Source: Isoetes taiwanensis
Taxonomy: Eukaryota > Streptophyta > Lycopodiopsida > Isoetales > Isoetaceae
Length of the DNA stretch: 64,000 nt
Assembly (NCBI GenBank): GCA_021234155.1
Contig: JAJEKV010000002.1
Coordinates: forward strand, 40,227,841-40,291,840
Direction: 5' to 3'
Positions within the stretch are counted from its first letter, which is position 1. Every line of letters starts with the position of its first letter. This document shows, piece after piece, positions 22,911 through 37,377 of this stretch. The notes under the pieces are model-generated. The model made no database searches. It was not told the DNA's origin and saw nothing but the letters and a program-made list of their open reading frames with translations. The translations under genes and the position numbers were made by a program.

Positions 22911-25900
22911 ATGGCATGGAACATCAACCGGCTGAATATGGAAAAGGTTGCTTCACTGGAAGATGTTCTAGCATCTGTAGATATGGTCGTTTTCATAGAG
23001 ACATGGGAACACGAAGAGTGTGGATTGCCAGATATTCCGGGTTTCATAATAATGCACGCAGTGTGGAACAAAAAAGGGTGGAGACGGCGAGGATACGGGG
23101 GAATTGCATGCTACATTAGACAGGAGCTTGGCACGCAGTGAGGGTGATGAAGAGCACTAAACAATACATATGGGTAGAGTTACCGGGAAAGGGGCAGAAT
23201 ATATACTTGGCGGGATGTTATTTCCCACCGCTAAAGCAAGAGACATGCAAACTATATGGCTCAGACATGGATGACTCGCTGCAGGCTCTTGAACAAGGCA
23301 TCTCTAGTTTCTTGTCTTCAGGACAAGTGGTGCTCATGGGAGATTTTAATGCTCGTACATCTCGAAAACAAGCGGCAATATCAAGTGGGGGTGGAGACCC
23401 TATATGGGTGGAACAATTGGATGACATTGAGGTATGTGAAGCTGGATGGGGTCGGAGCTCACAGGACCGGGACCCATGGCCCACTCCTATGGGAAATGCC
23501 TTGCTAAGCATGTGTAGCGGCTTGGACCTTCTCATTTACAATGGTACGAGCAGATTTCCAGACACTGATAGATGCACTTGCCGAGGTAAGAGTGTGGTGG
23601 ATTACTTTTTGGCTGGTGCACACTTTGCAGACCAGGTGGTAGACCTGCGAATTTTAGAGGAACGAAGTGAATCAGATCATGTACCAATCATAGCCAGTTT
23701 TGTGACAATAGGTATGACACATCAGAGACTTGACCACACTGTTCTTGAGAAGATACATGCGGATAACAGAAAAGCAGAATTGTATCTTTCTGCTTTTGAA
23801 AAAAGAATAGAGCATGTTACATGGCCACAGGGGGCAACAGAGATGAGCTCTGTATTGACGTCTCTTATATTAGAAACCGCTAGGCAATGCTTTGTGTCAT
23901 CGCGCAGGCAAAAGGGTCTCCCATGCAATGGCTGGTTTGATGCCGAGTGCAAAGAGAAAAGAAGGCGGTACAAAGCGGCACATGGTCAGGACAGAATGCA
24001 ATGTATTAAAGAGTTTAAAACTCTGGCAAAGAAAAAGAAAAGAGCATTCTTGCAACGCAAACAGGAAGAGATGGTCCAATCATTGCTCACGCATCCCTAT
24101 GATTTTTGGAAAAAGCTCAAGCAAGGACGGCATGAAGCATCGCAGTTGCAAGCTCAGGATTTGATGCATCAAGTGAATAAATTGTACCATGTTGAGGGCA
24201 TTCAGGAAGACACGCAAGCTGCTAGGGGAGGTTTCACTTTCTCTGTGGAAGATGTTCAGCAGGGGTTGCAAAAACTTGCAAACAGGAAGGCGGCAGATTC
24301 TCTGGGTTTGGTGGCCGAACTTCTAAAATGGGCAGGGGAGCAGATGGTCAGTGCCTTAGTGCACCTATTGAATGCAGTGGCTAGAGATGGTTTCCCTTTG
24401 GAGTGGCAGGTTAATAGGGTGATTCCAATTCACAAAGCAGGTGACAAGGGCGACCCCAATAATTACAGAATGATTATGGTGAGTAATTTATTTGCGAAAC
24501 TTTACGCTTCTATCATAGAGTCCAAGATCAGTGAGTGGACTGAAAAGCACAATGTCAGAGCCAAAGGTCAAGCAGGTTTCAGACCTAGGAGATCTACCAT
24601 AGACCATCTAGTCACATTCCGGGCCATGATAGACTCTGTAAAGGGGAAAAGAAAACCGCTATTTGCTGCTTTTGTAGACTGCACCAAGGCATTTGACACA
24701 GTGTGCAGGAGCAATTTGTGGGATAGCTTGGAAAGGATAAAGGTGCCAACTGAGCACAGAGAGGCAGTGAAGATGTTGTATGAGAAGGTATGGGTGCAAC
24801 TTTCTTTTCCTTTTCTTAGTGAATGTAAGGACAAGATTGATAGTAATATTGGAGTCAAGCAGGGGTGCCCGATGTCCCCAACGCTGTTTGGGATATTCAT
24901 AGATGAGCTGGAGAAGTGGGTGACAGATTCAGGTTGGGGGGCACTCCTCTAGCAGGGTATGTTATCCCTCTTCTGCTCTACGCTGATGACATTGTTATGG
25001 TAGCGAGGAGCAAGGAAGAGATGCAGAAACATCTTGATACCCTGGCTGCTTTTTGTGATGCCAAGGGTTTGCGTGTAAACCTTAGCAAAACCAATGTGGT
25101 GATTTTTGGCACAAATCTGGACAAGTACTTGGGGCTGATTGTGGATAAGCATTTTAGATGGAACCAAACCGTGGAACAAAGAGTAAACGGAGGACTCAAA
25201 GCCTTTTTTGCAATGCAGAGAAAATGTGTAAAGGCAAACATTTGGAAATTTAGTCTGAAAAAGATGCTCTTCAAAACTTTAGTGCAAGCTGTAGCCCTAT
25301 ACGGGTGCGAAGTTTGGGGACCTGGATTACCCCTAGATCAGTGGCAAAGACTGGAAAAAGTACAGAAGAAATTTCTTCGTGCAGAGTTAGGTGTGAAGGT
25401 GCAAACTCCATATGAGATAATGCTGGCAGAATGCGGATTGTTGCCTCTGGAGTGTGAGGCCCTATGTCAATTTCTCACATACCTATGCAAACTAGGTAGC
25501 CAGGAGGAAGATAGCTTCCTTCGTTTAGCCCTCAAGGAAACTTTTGAAAAAGGTTGGTATGCGGATGGGATGACGTGGCTAAAGAAATGGGGGATTGACA
25601 TTGCAAACCTGGGCAGTAATAAGGAACGGATAAGAGAATGGGTAGAGGAAACTGTACTAAATAGAATTTGGCACAATCCGGGCACAAAAATGGCACATTA
25701 CAGGGAGCGCATGAACCCCCTATTGCGCGAGATGAGCTATCTAAATGAGAATCTATCTATAAAAAAGAGACATGCTATCTGCAGAATGAGAATGAGCGCA
25801 CATCATCTTGAGGTGGAGGTTGGAAGATGGTATGCAGTTGCTCGCGAGCACAGAGTATGCAGGGTGTGTGGCTCGAACGAGGTTGAGGACGAAGAACATG

Positions 25901-26160
25901 TGATCCTGAGATGTCCGGCATATCAAGCGCTCCGAGACAGGTTTGGTATTGATGTTCCCAATCTCCTCCTATTTTTTGATATGCCAGCAACTAGATTGGC
26001 TAGCTTCTTGCTAGATGTACTACAAATGAGAGAATCACTTTTAAAAATAAGCAAAGATATCATTGGAGAGGAAGAGGAAAGAGAGCTCGATGATGAGTCA
26101 CTCGATGCCGAGTGCTTGTCACATGAAGTTGTTTTTGACTATGAAACTGTACTCTCTTGA
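22911..26160 (+). pseudogene. LINE ORF2 (endonuclease-reverse transcriptase), copy C
   Basis: A real ATG at 22911 starts MAWNINRLNMEKVASLEDVL, 21 bp after the ORF1 stop. The endonuclease shows IETWEHEECGLPD, LAGCYFPP, LMGDFNAR, SVVDYFLA and SDHVPI. The reverse transcriptase shows NYRMIMVSNLFAKL, GQAGFRPRRSTIDHL, FVDCTKAFDT, GVKQGCPMSPTLFG and YADD. The end has the zinc knuckle CRVCGSNEVEDEEHVILRC. Two frame changes break it: one at about 23120-23140 after ACYIRQELG, and one at about 24935-24950 within a run of G residues shortly before YADD. The whole would be about 1080 residues, normal for a LINE ORF2. The stop overlaps the first base of the 3' hairpin. Confidence 0.93.
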
Positions 26161-26192
26161 CGTCTAATAGACCTGATGGTCTCAAAAGACGT
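26160..26192 (+). other. LINE 3' hairpin, copy C
   Basis: Outer stem ACGTCT/AGACGT (6 bp) encloses inner stem AGACC/GGTCT with loop TGAT. It begins at the last base of the ORF2 stop codon. Confidence 0.88.
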
Positions 26193-26210
26193 AACAATAT
26201 ACTTCACTTC

Positions 26211-27507
<1,297 letters not shown>

Positions 27508-27535
27508 GAAATAGCGACCGCCAAAGTTAGTATCT

Positions 27536-30500
27536 TTGGAATGTAAATACCTTAAAACATAGCAAAGTATGCACTATGGCAGATCTGTTAGATGATGTAG
27601 ATGTAATTTTTTTCTTGGAAACATGTGAACATGAAGAGAAAGGTCTCCCGGATATTTTTGAATTCACAATGCTGCATTCGGTATGGAATAATAAAGGGTG
27701 GAATATTAAGGGTACATGTTATGCTAGGAATGAAATTGCCCATGCATTTGTGTATTGGAACAGAAAGCATCAGCACAGTACATCTGGATTGAGCTACCAG
27801 GTAGAATGGGTAAGATCTACGTGGCCGGGTGTTATTTTCCGCCAAGAGAGTCGCCTATATATAACAAAGAGGATTTGGATAAAGATGACCCATTTTTTCA
27901 TCTGGAGCAGGATATACTAACACTGAGCATGGCAGAGGAAGTAGTATTGTTAGGGGATTTTAATGGCCGAACGAGAAATCAACAGGCAGCTATGGTTAGT
28001 CCAGATGGGGAAACAGAGTGGTTGGAGATGATGGATAATGATGAACTAAAAAAATCAGGCTGGAACAGGTTATCAGATGATGGTGTGAAATGGCCAACAC
28101 CGCAGGGGCGTCATGTGTTGCATTTGTGTAGTGGCTTTGAGATGGTGATCTTTAATGGCACTGCTAGATACCCAGGATCAGGCAAACGTACCTGCAGAAA
28201 TGCTAGTGTGGTAGATTATGTCATTACCAAACCCTCTTTTGCCGAACAACTTGTTGGTATGTCAATTGGAGATGAAAATGAAAATTCAGATCATGTGCCC
28301 ATCTCTATAAAGATTAAGGTGCAATGGAGTTGTAAAGGTGAAGCGCTACATAAAAGCAAACGAGTATATTTGAAATACGACAAAGCAGATAAATATGGTG
28401 ATATGTGTGAACAGAAAGTGACTTCTATTGTATGGCCTGACACATTACAAGGAAAAAGTGATGCATTATCCGAGATTTTGTTGCAATCAGCGGATAGTTG
28501 CTTTGTATCATATCGTCAAAGGATGGGGCTGCCTTGCAATAGCTGGTTCGATGCGTAGTGCAAGCATCAGAGGGCAAAATTTAGAGCGGCGAAGGGGGCA
28601 GAGAAAGCATGTGAACGGAGGATATACATTAGGCTGATTAAAAATAAAAAGAAGGCATACCTATACAAGAAACATAAGAAAATGATGGAGGAATTGCTGG
28701 TAGATCCGAAGAGGTTCTGGAGAAGGCTCAAACCCATGAAATATGGAACGGATGGGTTACATGTAGAGACACTTATGGCGCATGTACGTAAGCTATATAA
28801 TGTTCCTGGAGCAGAAGCCATGATGGAGGCAAATGAAGACACATGTGCTATATCAGATACGCTTGCTTTCACTCTAGCTGATGTGCAAGATGGGCTTAAA
28901 AGGCTTGCCAATGGCAAAGCTGCAGACGTTTGTGGCCTTATGGCTGAAATGCTTAAATGGGCAGGGGAAGAAGTAGCAATTAAGCTGGTAGATATGTTTA
29001 ATATGGCACTAAGAGATGGCTTTCCAACATCCTGGCAGGTGAATAGGGTGGTACCGCTACATAAATCAGGGGAACTACCGCACTATTATGGTTGGTAGTC
29101 TATATGCAAAATTATTCGCTTCTATCCTTGAGCGCAAGATAAGTGCTTGGGCAGAGGATAACAATGCTAGAGCCATTGGGCAAGCGGGCTTTAGGCCCAA
29201 AAAGTCCACAATTGACCATTTGGTTACTCTCTGTGCTATGATGGACTCAGTAGTCGGCAAGAAGAAACCACTGTATGCTACTTTTGTAGACTTTAGCAAA
29301 GCTTTCGACATGGTTAATAGGCGGAATTTGTGGCAGAGAATGGTAGACTTGAACATCCCGATTGAGCTCAGACATGCGGTAGGTGTGCTTTATGGCAAGG
29401 TTCTAGTGCAACTATCATTCCCCTTTGTGGAGTTATGTGATGAGATGGTAGAAAGCAATATGGGAGTAAAGCAAGGATGTCCACTGTCACCTACTCTTTT
29501 CGGCTTATTCATAGACCAACTTGAAGGGTGGGTACGAGCACATGGGGGAGATGGTACCGCTTTGAGAGAGTATGTATGAATTCATGCTTTTATTATATGC
29601 TGATGATGTAGTATTGCTGTCCCGGAGCATACAAGGGATGCAAAAGCATTTGGATGTGCTTGAAGCATTCTGCAAGGATAAGGGCATGCGGTGAATCTAG
29701 ATAAGACCAAGGCAGTGGTATTTGGGGCAAAAAAGATGGAACATGTTCGATTCTACTATAATGATAGGCAAGTGGAAGTGGTAGAGAATTACAAATATTT
29801 GGGCCTAACCATAGATAAGAGTCCTAACTGGAATCAAGCAGTGGAACATAGGGTGAATGCAGGTCTAAAAGCGTTGTATGCTATGCAAAGGAAGTGTGCA
29901 AATGCAGAGATATGGAATTTTGAGATGAAGCGTATGCTCTACAAGGTGCTTGTCCAGACGGTTGTGCTATATGGCTGTGAAGTCTGGGGACCAGGCCTTG
30001 CTAATGATAGCTGGCAAAAAGTGGAAAAGATACAGAAGAAATTCTTTCATACGGAGTTGGGCACAAAGATGCAAACACCATATGACATGATGCTAGTTGA
30101 AAGTGGAATGATGCCACTCGAAGCTGAGGCTCTTTGCAGACTACTGCGCTATATGTGCAAAGTCCTATATGATATGCCGAGTAATAGCTTTCCTAGACTT
30201 GCCTTAGAGGAAACCAGGAATAAAGGCTGGTATGCAGATATAGACAAATGGCTTAAGAAGTGGGGGATGAATGTACAGGATCTGGAGACGCACAAAGAGG
30301 ACATTAGTGGTTGGGTTCGAGATAGTTTTCTGAGTAAGTCATGGAGCGTGCCAACTGTGAAGAAAGGGTATTATAAGGCTCACATAAATCCATCTCTGCA
30401 AGAAGCATAGTATCTTAGGGAACCCATATCAGTGAAACTTAGGCATGCAATCGCAAGAATACGGTTGAGCTCACACCGACTTGGTGTGGAGATCGGGAGA

Positions 30501-30827
30501 TGGGCAGACATTGCGCATGATCTTAGACATTGTCAGCTATGTGATACGGGAGTAGTAGAAGATGAGGCCCATGTCTTGCTTTTTTGTCGCTCGTATTCGG
30601 ATATCCGGATCAAGCATGGGGTCAGTGCTATTTCGCTTGTTGATTTCTTTCGACAGGCAGGCTCATGCATTGGAGGTTGTATTGTGGACATTCTTAACCA
30701 TAGAGAGGTCCTGATGAAACAACAAAGGGTGACGGAGATTGAGGTAGAGGAGCCCAGTGTGTTGTACTCTGAGGACGCACTGGATGACTTATTTTATAAT
30801 TTTGAGTGCAATGTAATCGTCTCATAG
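27536..30827 (+). pseudogene. LINE ORF2, copy D
   Basis: The endonuclease begins near 27536 as WNVNTLKHSKVCTM. It shows LETCEHEEKGLPD and, after a frame change near 27730-27755, VAGCYFPP, LLGDFNGR, SVVDYVIT and SDHVPI. A TAG stop lies at 28556-28558. The reverse transcriptase changes frame at about 29080-29095 (within the NYR box), again at about 29575-29580 just before YADD, and again near 29690. Present are GQAGFRPKKSTIDHL, FVDFSKAFDM, GVKQGCPLSPTLFG and YADD. Another stop, TAG, lies at 30408-30410. The knuckle is CQLCDTGVVEDEAHVLLFC, with D for the usual G. At least four frameshifts and two stops make this non-functional. Confidence 0.92.
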
Positions 30828-30847
30828 ACCTGGCGGTCTCGAAGACG
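30818..30847 (+). other. LINE 3' hairpin, copy D
   Basis: Outer stem CGTCT/AGACG encloses inner stem AGACC/GGTCT; the loop is TGGC instead of TGAT. The ORF2 stop codon (30825-30827) lies inside the structure. Confidence 0.87.
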
Positions 30848-30864
30848 TAATAATAAATTTCATT

Positions 30865-30867
<3 letters not shown>

Positions 30868-30960
<93 letters not shown>
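30868..30960 (+). repeat. (CT)n microsatellite 5
   Basis: About 93 bp of CT between LINE copies D and E. Four bases (GGCG) separate it from the ORF1 ATG of copy E. Confidence 0.98.
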
Positions 30961-30962
<2 letters not shown>

Positions 30963-30964
30963 CG

Positions 30965-32445
30965 ATGGTGCATAAGACAAGGGCAAAGAAGGGGGACGTG
31001 GCTGGGTCTTCATCAAGCTCTGGTACTGCACAGTGATGAAGGATGTGGACTCCGACACCCGAAAAGATAAAAGAAGTTTAAAAAAAGCAGAAAAAGTAAG
31101 GGTTGCAAAACAATGAGTTGGGGCTGTCGGATTCAGAGTCGTCTGATGAGAGCTCGGAAGTATCTCATGTGGCAACAGGGGTTTCGTTTAGTGCGGTCGT
31201 TGAGAGATTCCGGCCCAAGCCGCAAAAATGGGGTTTCGGAGCAATGTAAACCGCGCAATGGGAGTTTCGCAAGAATACCGCTACATGGATTTCGGGAATC
31301 CAGATTTCGGCAGCAGAGGTTGGGGCAACGAATCTTCTATCTGTTTTGACAGGAGTTGTAAGGCCTGGATTGCAAATCAAGTGGTAAATTCAATAGCAGG
31401 GGCTGGAATTTCTGTGATAAATTCGGCACCAGGGATCATGTCTGAAACAACACTCTCAGCAAATATCGCAGGGATGCAATCAGTTTTATGCCAGATGTTG
31501 AATGAGATGTCGGCATCTCGAACTCTCATGCTCAAGATTCTGGAAATGATGGAGCAGACAAGAAAGGAAAATGCTGCAAAAGAAGCAAAGGTATTGGAAC
31601 TCCTGCAAGGTATGACTGATTCCATTCATGTTTTGAAACAAAAAAACCTCTCTCTTATGCAACAGATAACAAACATGAAAGAAATACCTGCTGCCACATA
31701 TCAGGGAGTAGATGACTATGAAAGTTTTGCAGATTTAGTTAATAAATTGAATGACAGAATGGATGATCTACTGGAAAAGCAGGAACAAGGGAAGCGGGCC
31801 TTGAATATCAGAATTGCGGGCCTACCTGAGAAAGAGGATGAAAACACTAAAGAGGAAGTTAGGGAATTTTTCAGACCATCAGGAAGTTGGGGAATAAAGA
31901 CCATCAGGTTATGCGAGTGGAACATCAATGGGAAAGTAGAAGAGGTTGCATTTCTCAACGATGTTCTCGAATCTTGGGATGTTGTGTTTTTACTTGAGAC
32001 ACACGAGCATGAAGAACATGGTTTACCAGAATTTCACAGATTTACCTTAATGCGGCATAAGAAAAACTGGAGGAGGAAAGGCTTTAGAGGAATAGCATGC
32101 TACATTTGTAGCAACATCAAACATATGTTTTCTATAGCTAAGAAGAATTCTGTAAAGGAACATATTTGGCTAAAAGTTGCAGGTTCACATAGAAATATTT
32201 ATATAGCTGGCTGTTACTATCCACCTAGAGAGTCCCCCACTTATATGGTGGGAGAGATGGATAAAGATGACCCTTTCCACCATCTGGAACAGGATGTGCT
32301 GGATCTAGGGAGACATGGAGATATCCTTTTAATGGGAGATTTTAATGCCAGAATCGCTAATGAGCAAGCTTATTTAATGGCCGGAACAGGAGATCCCATA
32401 TGGATGGAAAAACTAGATGAGGCGGACTTGCAGGCAAATGGATGA
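30965..32445 (+). pseudogene. LINE ORF1-ORF2 in-frame fusion, copy E
   Basis: The N-terminus [20 protein letters not shown] ends at an early TGA (31034-31036). From about 31228 an open frame of 405 codons holds a coiled coil (about residues 100-190) and the start of the RRM-like domain, ALNIRIAGLPEKEDEN. It then jumps at about 31870-31905 to the start of ORF2: LCEWNINGK, LLETHEHEEHGLPE, IAGCYYPP, LMGDFNAR. The joint carries two copies of GACCATCAGG about 26 bp apart, and the same phrase sits in the ORF1-ORF2 spacer of copy C. A deletion between short repeats is therefore likely. The frame ends at TGA 32443-32445, where copy C has a Trp codon, so TGG to TGA is the probable change. Confidence 0.85.
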
Positions 32446-35197
32446 GATAGAGCCACAAAGGACCAATCAAAAGATTTGCAGCCACAAGGTATGCATCTTT
32501 TGAATATGTGTAGCGGCTTAGACTTAATTGTACTGAATGGTATCAGTAAATTTCCTCAATCAAAGAAATGTACATCTAAAGGCGTTATGGGAATTGGATT
32601 CAGTGTTGTTGATCTGGTTATGACAGGGATTCATATTGTGGATAGCATTAGTGACTTGAGTATCGATGATGGCATACCAACCTCTGATCACTTCCCAATT
32701 GTGGTGCATTTAAGACTTCAGGACCAGGGTGTTATAAACACACCTAACCCAAAAACACAAACTAGGATAAACATGGATCCACGTAAGATGAGTATCTTTA
32801 AGAAGATGTGTGAGCAAAATGCTAAGGAGCTTACATGGCCAGAGAACTTAGTAGAATTGGACACGATGCTTACCTCTATGTTACTTGAGGTGGCTCAGAA
32901 ATGCTTCATACCTCGTCGTGCATTGAAAGGATTGCTATGTAATGGGTGGTATGACACGGAATGTAAAAGTAAGAGGCTGGAATTTAAGACTGCAACACAG
33001 AAAGATGAAGGCAAGGTTCAGAAGGAATATCGACAATTAGTGAGAAGGAAAAAACGAGCATACTACCAAACCAAACAGGAAACACTGGTAAGTGAATTGT
33101 TATCACAGCCAAAGAAATTCTGGACAAGGTTGAAGGCCAGAAAACAACAGACTAGTCTTTTAGATGTGGATAGTTTATTACAACAACTGCATAAACTATA
33201 TCACGTAGCGGGATTGCATGAGGAAATGGACAGACAAGGTGATAATCTCACTTTTTCAGATGCAGATATATTTGAAGGGCTGGAATCACTTTCGTGTGGC
33301 AAGGCAGCTGATGCACTTGGGTTGATGGCAGAGATGATAAAATGGGCTGGTCCAGCTGTAACCAGTGTCATCACGAAAATGATGAATAGAGCGTTGATTG
33401 AAGGCTTCCCTCACACATGGCAAGTCAATAGAGTGGTACCAATCCATAAAGCAGGAGACATCAGCGACCCAAGCAACTATAGAATGATCATGGTAAGCAG
33501 TTTGTTTTCAAAATTATTTGCCAAGCTTATAGAGATAAAGTTAAGTGATTGGGCAGAGATACACAATGATAGAGCATCGGGACAAGCAGGTTTTAGACCT
33601 AACAGGTCTACACTAGACCACTTAATTACTATGAGAGCAATGACAGATGCTGTGAAGAAAACTAAAAAGCCGCTCTTTGCTTGCTTTGTGGATCTTACTA
33701 AAGCTTTCGATATGCTAAGAAGAGGGAACATTTGGGAATACATGGATCACATAGGGGTGCCACAGGAGCTCAGAAACGCAGTATCAGTACTATATGAGAA
33801 AGTGCTAGTAAGTCTATCTTTTCCGCTAAACAAATCCTGTAAAGCAGAGATAATTAGTAACATTGGGGTGAAGCAAGGATGCCCTTTATCCCCTACATTA
33901 TTTGGGATATATATAGACCAGTTAGAGATGTGGATGCAGAGACATAGTGGAGGGGGGACTACACTTGCAGGATACTTGCTTATTCTACTCTTATATGTAG
34001 ATGATATTGTTATCCTTGCTCAGAGTTACCACGATATGCAGAGGCACTTGGAGGCATTAGCCAATTTCTGTGATGCTACTAAAATGCAGGTGAATTTGAA
34101 TAAGACTAAAATTCTCATTTTTGGAAAACGAGTTCATAATTTCCATTTCCAATATAAGGGAGAAGAGGTGGAAATAGCAGACACATATAAATATTTAGGG
34201 CTTATAGTGGACCACAATTATGGGTGGAACAAGGTAGTTGGGCAGCGTACTGATGTTGGGATTAAGGCGCTATACGCAATGCAGCAGAAATGCAGAAAAG
34301 CAGGGACTGTAGACTGGAAACTGAAGAAAATGTTATATCAAAACCTCGTCAGGACAGTTGCGTTGTACGGATGTGAGGTTTGGGGGGCCGGGCTCTCCCA
34401 AGAAATATGGAAAAGAGTTGAGAAAATTCAAAAGAAATTTCTTCTGGCAGAACTAGGGGTTAAAATGCAAATCCCATATCATATGATGTTGGCTGAAACA
34501 GGGATGGAATGTTAGAAGCTGAAGCATTATTTCTGACGCTCAAATATGTGCAAAAGGTCCATGATATGGATGCTGATAGGCTATCGAGGCTTGCAATGAT
34601 ACATAGTAGTCTTAAGGGATGGTATAATGAAGTGCGTAAATGGTTGGGTAAGTGGGGAATGGTGCTAGAAGATATGCCATCAGAGGAGGATGAGCTAAGG
34701 GAATGGGTCTACGCACATATCAGAGAAAAATCCTGGCATAATGCAGGCACGAAAATGGCATTTTACAAAAAAGAAATTAATCCAGCACTTGGAAAAGCAC
34801 CGCATCTCTTGGGTAAGCTGTCTTACTTTAAAAGACATTTATTTGCAGACTAAGATTAAGTTCACATCACTTGGGAGTGGAGGTTGGTAGATGGGGGAAT
34901 CTCCCCCGAAACTTACGTACCTGTAAAACATGTGGAGCTGATGTACTGGAGGATGAGGCACACCTTATTCTTCGCTGTCCTACATATGAAAATTTAAGGA
35001 GACGGATGGGTATTCCTACCGGGATCTCTTTATATGAGTTCTTTGCGCTGCCAGCTGCAACTATCAGTGACTACTTGATAGAGGTGATGAAAGTGAGGGA
35101 CATGTCAATAAGAAACTATAAACACCTACTAGAATTATATGAGAAAGAGAGTAGTGGGACTAATGATGCCGTGATTGAGGGTACATTAGAGTTTTAA
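32446..35197 (+). pseudogene. LINE ORF2 remainder (end of endonuclease, RT, knuckle), copy E
   Basis: The same frame resumes after the TGA stop. It completes the endonuclease with SVVDLVMT and SDHFPI. The reverse transcriptase reads NYRMIMVSSLFSKL, GQAGFRPNRSTLDHL, FVDLTKAFDM, GVKQGCPLSPTLFG and YVDD, a conservative change from YADD that still keeps both aspartates. Frameshifts at about 34500-34510 and about 34845-34870 separate the last segments. The knuckle CKTCGADVLEDEAHLILRC is intact. The final stop is at 35195-35197. Confidence 0.92.
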
Positions 35198-35225
35198 TTA
35201 TATGCAAAAAAACTGACTTGTATAT

Positions 35226-35255
35226 CGTCTTCTAGGCCTGATGGTCTCATAGACG
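35226..35255 (+). other. LINE 3' hairpin, copy E
   Basis: Outer stem CGTCT/AGACG encloses inner stem AGGCC/GGTCT, in which the middle pair is G-T. This is the intermediate between the A-T pair of copies B-D and the G-C pair of copy A. Confidence 0.87.
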
Positions 35256-35276
35256 TGATCTATAAAACATTTCATT

Positions 35277-35278
<2 letters not shown>

Positions 35279-35369
<91 letters not shown>
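35279..35369 (+). repeat. (CT)n microsatellite 6a
   Basis: About 91 bp of CT directly after LINE copy E. Confidence 0.98.
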
Positions 35370-35556
<187 letters not shown>

Positions 35557-35877
35557 TGGGTATCTGACGAGATAAAAATATACCGTATGCCTTGAGAGTT
35601 GGACGAGACAAATGTCTCTCGATCCTCTAAGCTGACTTGGATTAGGAGGAGATCGCCCAGGAAGGGAGGGAATCCACGGGATTTTTCTTCCCGCCTCTTC
35701 CTTAGCTTGACTCCAAGCTCAATTATCCCACGGGCAAGATTTAGCCTCGGTGAGTACCAGAAATATCCCATATTATTGCTTTCCAGTTTCTTTTGTCCCA
35801 TATTTTGTGTTCAGCAGCCATTTTTGTTCAATCTCAGCTCTACAATCAGACTTCTCGGCCCGGATTTGCATTATTTG

Positions 35878-36084
35878 ATGGATCCGGTCATTTTGGGCAT
35901 GATTGCCATGCTTTTGAGGGCTATTCAACTCGGCTTGGCTTTCCAAAGCTACTGTCTACATTTGATACAGGAGAATGAACGAGAAGGGTCAATGGATATT
36001 TTAGAGCAGAATGCAGAGGTAGAAGATAATATTCATTACATGTGTGCAGCATCCACACTCTTCCTAGCACTTGTTCGAGATTAA
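35878..36084 (+). pseudogene. Possible N-terminal segment of the Harbinger transposase
   Basis: An open frame from an ATG at 35878 reads MDPVILGMIAMLLRAIQLGL and ends VEDNIHYMCAASTLFLALVR before a stop at 36082-36084. It lies in the right place and strand for the start of the Harbinger transposase that resumes at 36336, and the gap between them is filled by a palindromic insert. This assignment rests mainly on position. Confidence 0.35.
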
Positions 36085-36139
36085 GGAGGCCTCCCCGAAG
36101 ATTTTGGGTATGTCTAAGGCCCGGGGGATTCACATAGTA

Positions 36140-36305
36140 TAGGCCGTATATACCATGTGAGTGGACGATAAGGGGTTTTTTTTTTTAACCTAAAGCGTAC
36201 GAATACGTACGGGAAGGGGTTCTTTAGACCTTAAAAAAAGCGTATACGAAGGGGTTTTTTATGACCCCTTCCTCGCACATGGTGTATCCCTTATACATTA
36301 AGTGA
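36140..36305. mobile_element. Palindromic MITE-like insert
   Basis: The left arm TATACCATGTGAG followed by AAGGGG is mirrored on the right by CCCCTT then TCGCACATGGTGTAT. The centre holds CGTACGAATACGTACG. It has no coding capacity and separates two parts of the Harbinger coding region. Confidence 0.5.
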
Positions 36306-36335
36306 TATCCCCGGGGTCCAAGGCAGGCAACACAG

Positions 36336-37377
36336 TGGGACAGCATTGACAATCACGCTTGGAATTGCCTCCCCTCTTTTGAGGACGATATGTGGCACCA
36401 GTTCTATCGGATGAAGAGGGCTGCATTTGAGAATTTAGTTGGCCTGATTGTGCTTTACTTAATCAGACCTGGAATGAAGGTCTGACCGCCTGTTGATCCC
36501 AGGAAAGCAGTGGCCATGGTGCTTTATTTCTTAGCACATGGTGAGAAACCCTTGCATGTAGGTCAAAGATTTTATGTAGGTAAAGCTACTGTGCAGAAAT
36601 ACACGAAAAAAATAACTCTTGTTTTGGCATCCAAGACTATGCTTTACAAGAGGTTCATTGCTTTACCAACAGGTCAAAGATTGTTGGACATAAACAAAGA
36701 TTTTGAAGATGCAACAGGTATACCAAATATATTTGGAGCTGTTGATGGATCTCATATATATTCGCAAAGACAAGGGTGATGACTATTATTCCAGGCACAA
36801 AAGACATTCCTGCCTTATGCAAGGTGTGGTTACTCACCAAAGACTCTTTATTAATGTTTGTGTAAATAGGACTGGTTCTGTGCATGATGCAAATCAATTC
36901 AAAAAGAGTTTGTTATATAAGAGGTTGGCAGCCAAACAGATTATGCAAGAGCCTACTGTTCAGATAACAGGTAAAAAGATTAGTCAGGGTCAAATGACTG
37001 ATCAGGAGGTGGTTGTTACAATTCCACAAATGCTGCTTGGGGATTCAGCATATCCCTCTCGAAGATTTCTGATTAAAGTTTTCCCTGATGGAAAGGGAGC
37101 CTATGGCAGATTTAATAAAAGGATATGCAGAGGTAGAGTGTGTGTAGAAAATGGTTTTGGTATCATTAAGGAAAAATTCAGAATTTTAAAGGCATTGCCT
37201 ATCCATGTTGGTAGAGCAGCCAAAATAATCCATGCTACCTGTGTCTTGTGGAATTTTTGTATCATGCAAAATCTCCAGCTGGATTACTTGCCATTGCAAC
37301 CTGATATTCCTGAAATTGAATATTATGAGACTGAGGTAATGAACAAAAGGATGAAGAAAGAAGGGGATCAAATTTGA
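36336..37377 (+). pseudogene. PIF/Harbinger transposase (HARBI1-like), broken
   Basis: The transposase cuts and pastes the element through a DDE catalytic triad. The N-terminal helical part reads AAFENLVGLIVLYLIRPGMK, stopped by TGA at 36484-36486. It continues VLYFLAHGEKPLHVGQRF, typical of HARBI1 proteins. The first catalytic Asp is in GAVDGSHI (about 36739-36762). A frameshift follows near 36760-36775. The second frame carries HKRHSCLMQGVV, the second Asp in LLGDSAYPSRRFL, and the Glu in VENGFGIIKEKFRILK. All three catalytic residues are present, but one stop and one frameshift disable the gene. The MYB-like partner gene on the opposite strand lies 600 bp downstream. Confidence 0.92.

Larger units (their letters stand above)
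30961..35278 (+). mobile_element. LINE copy E, near full length with internal deletion
   Basis: Copy E starts GGCG then the ORF1 ATG, and ends with the 3' hairpin at 35226-35255 and CT. Compared with C and D it lacks the C-terminal part of ORF1, which fuses ORF1 to ORF2 in frame. It carries one ORF2 stop and two frameshifts. Confidence 0.93.
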
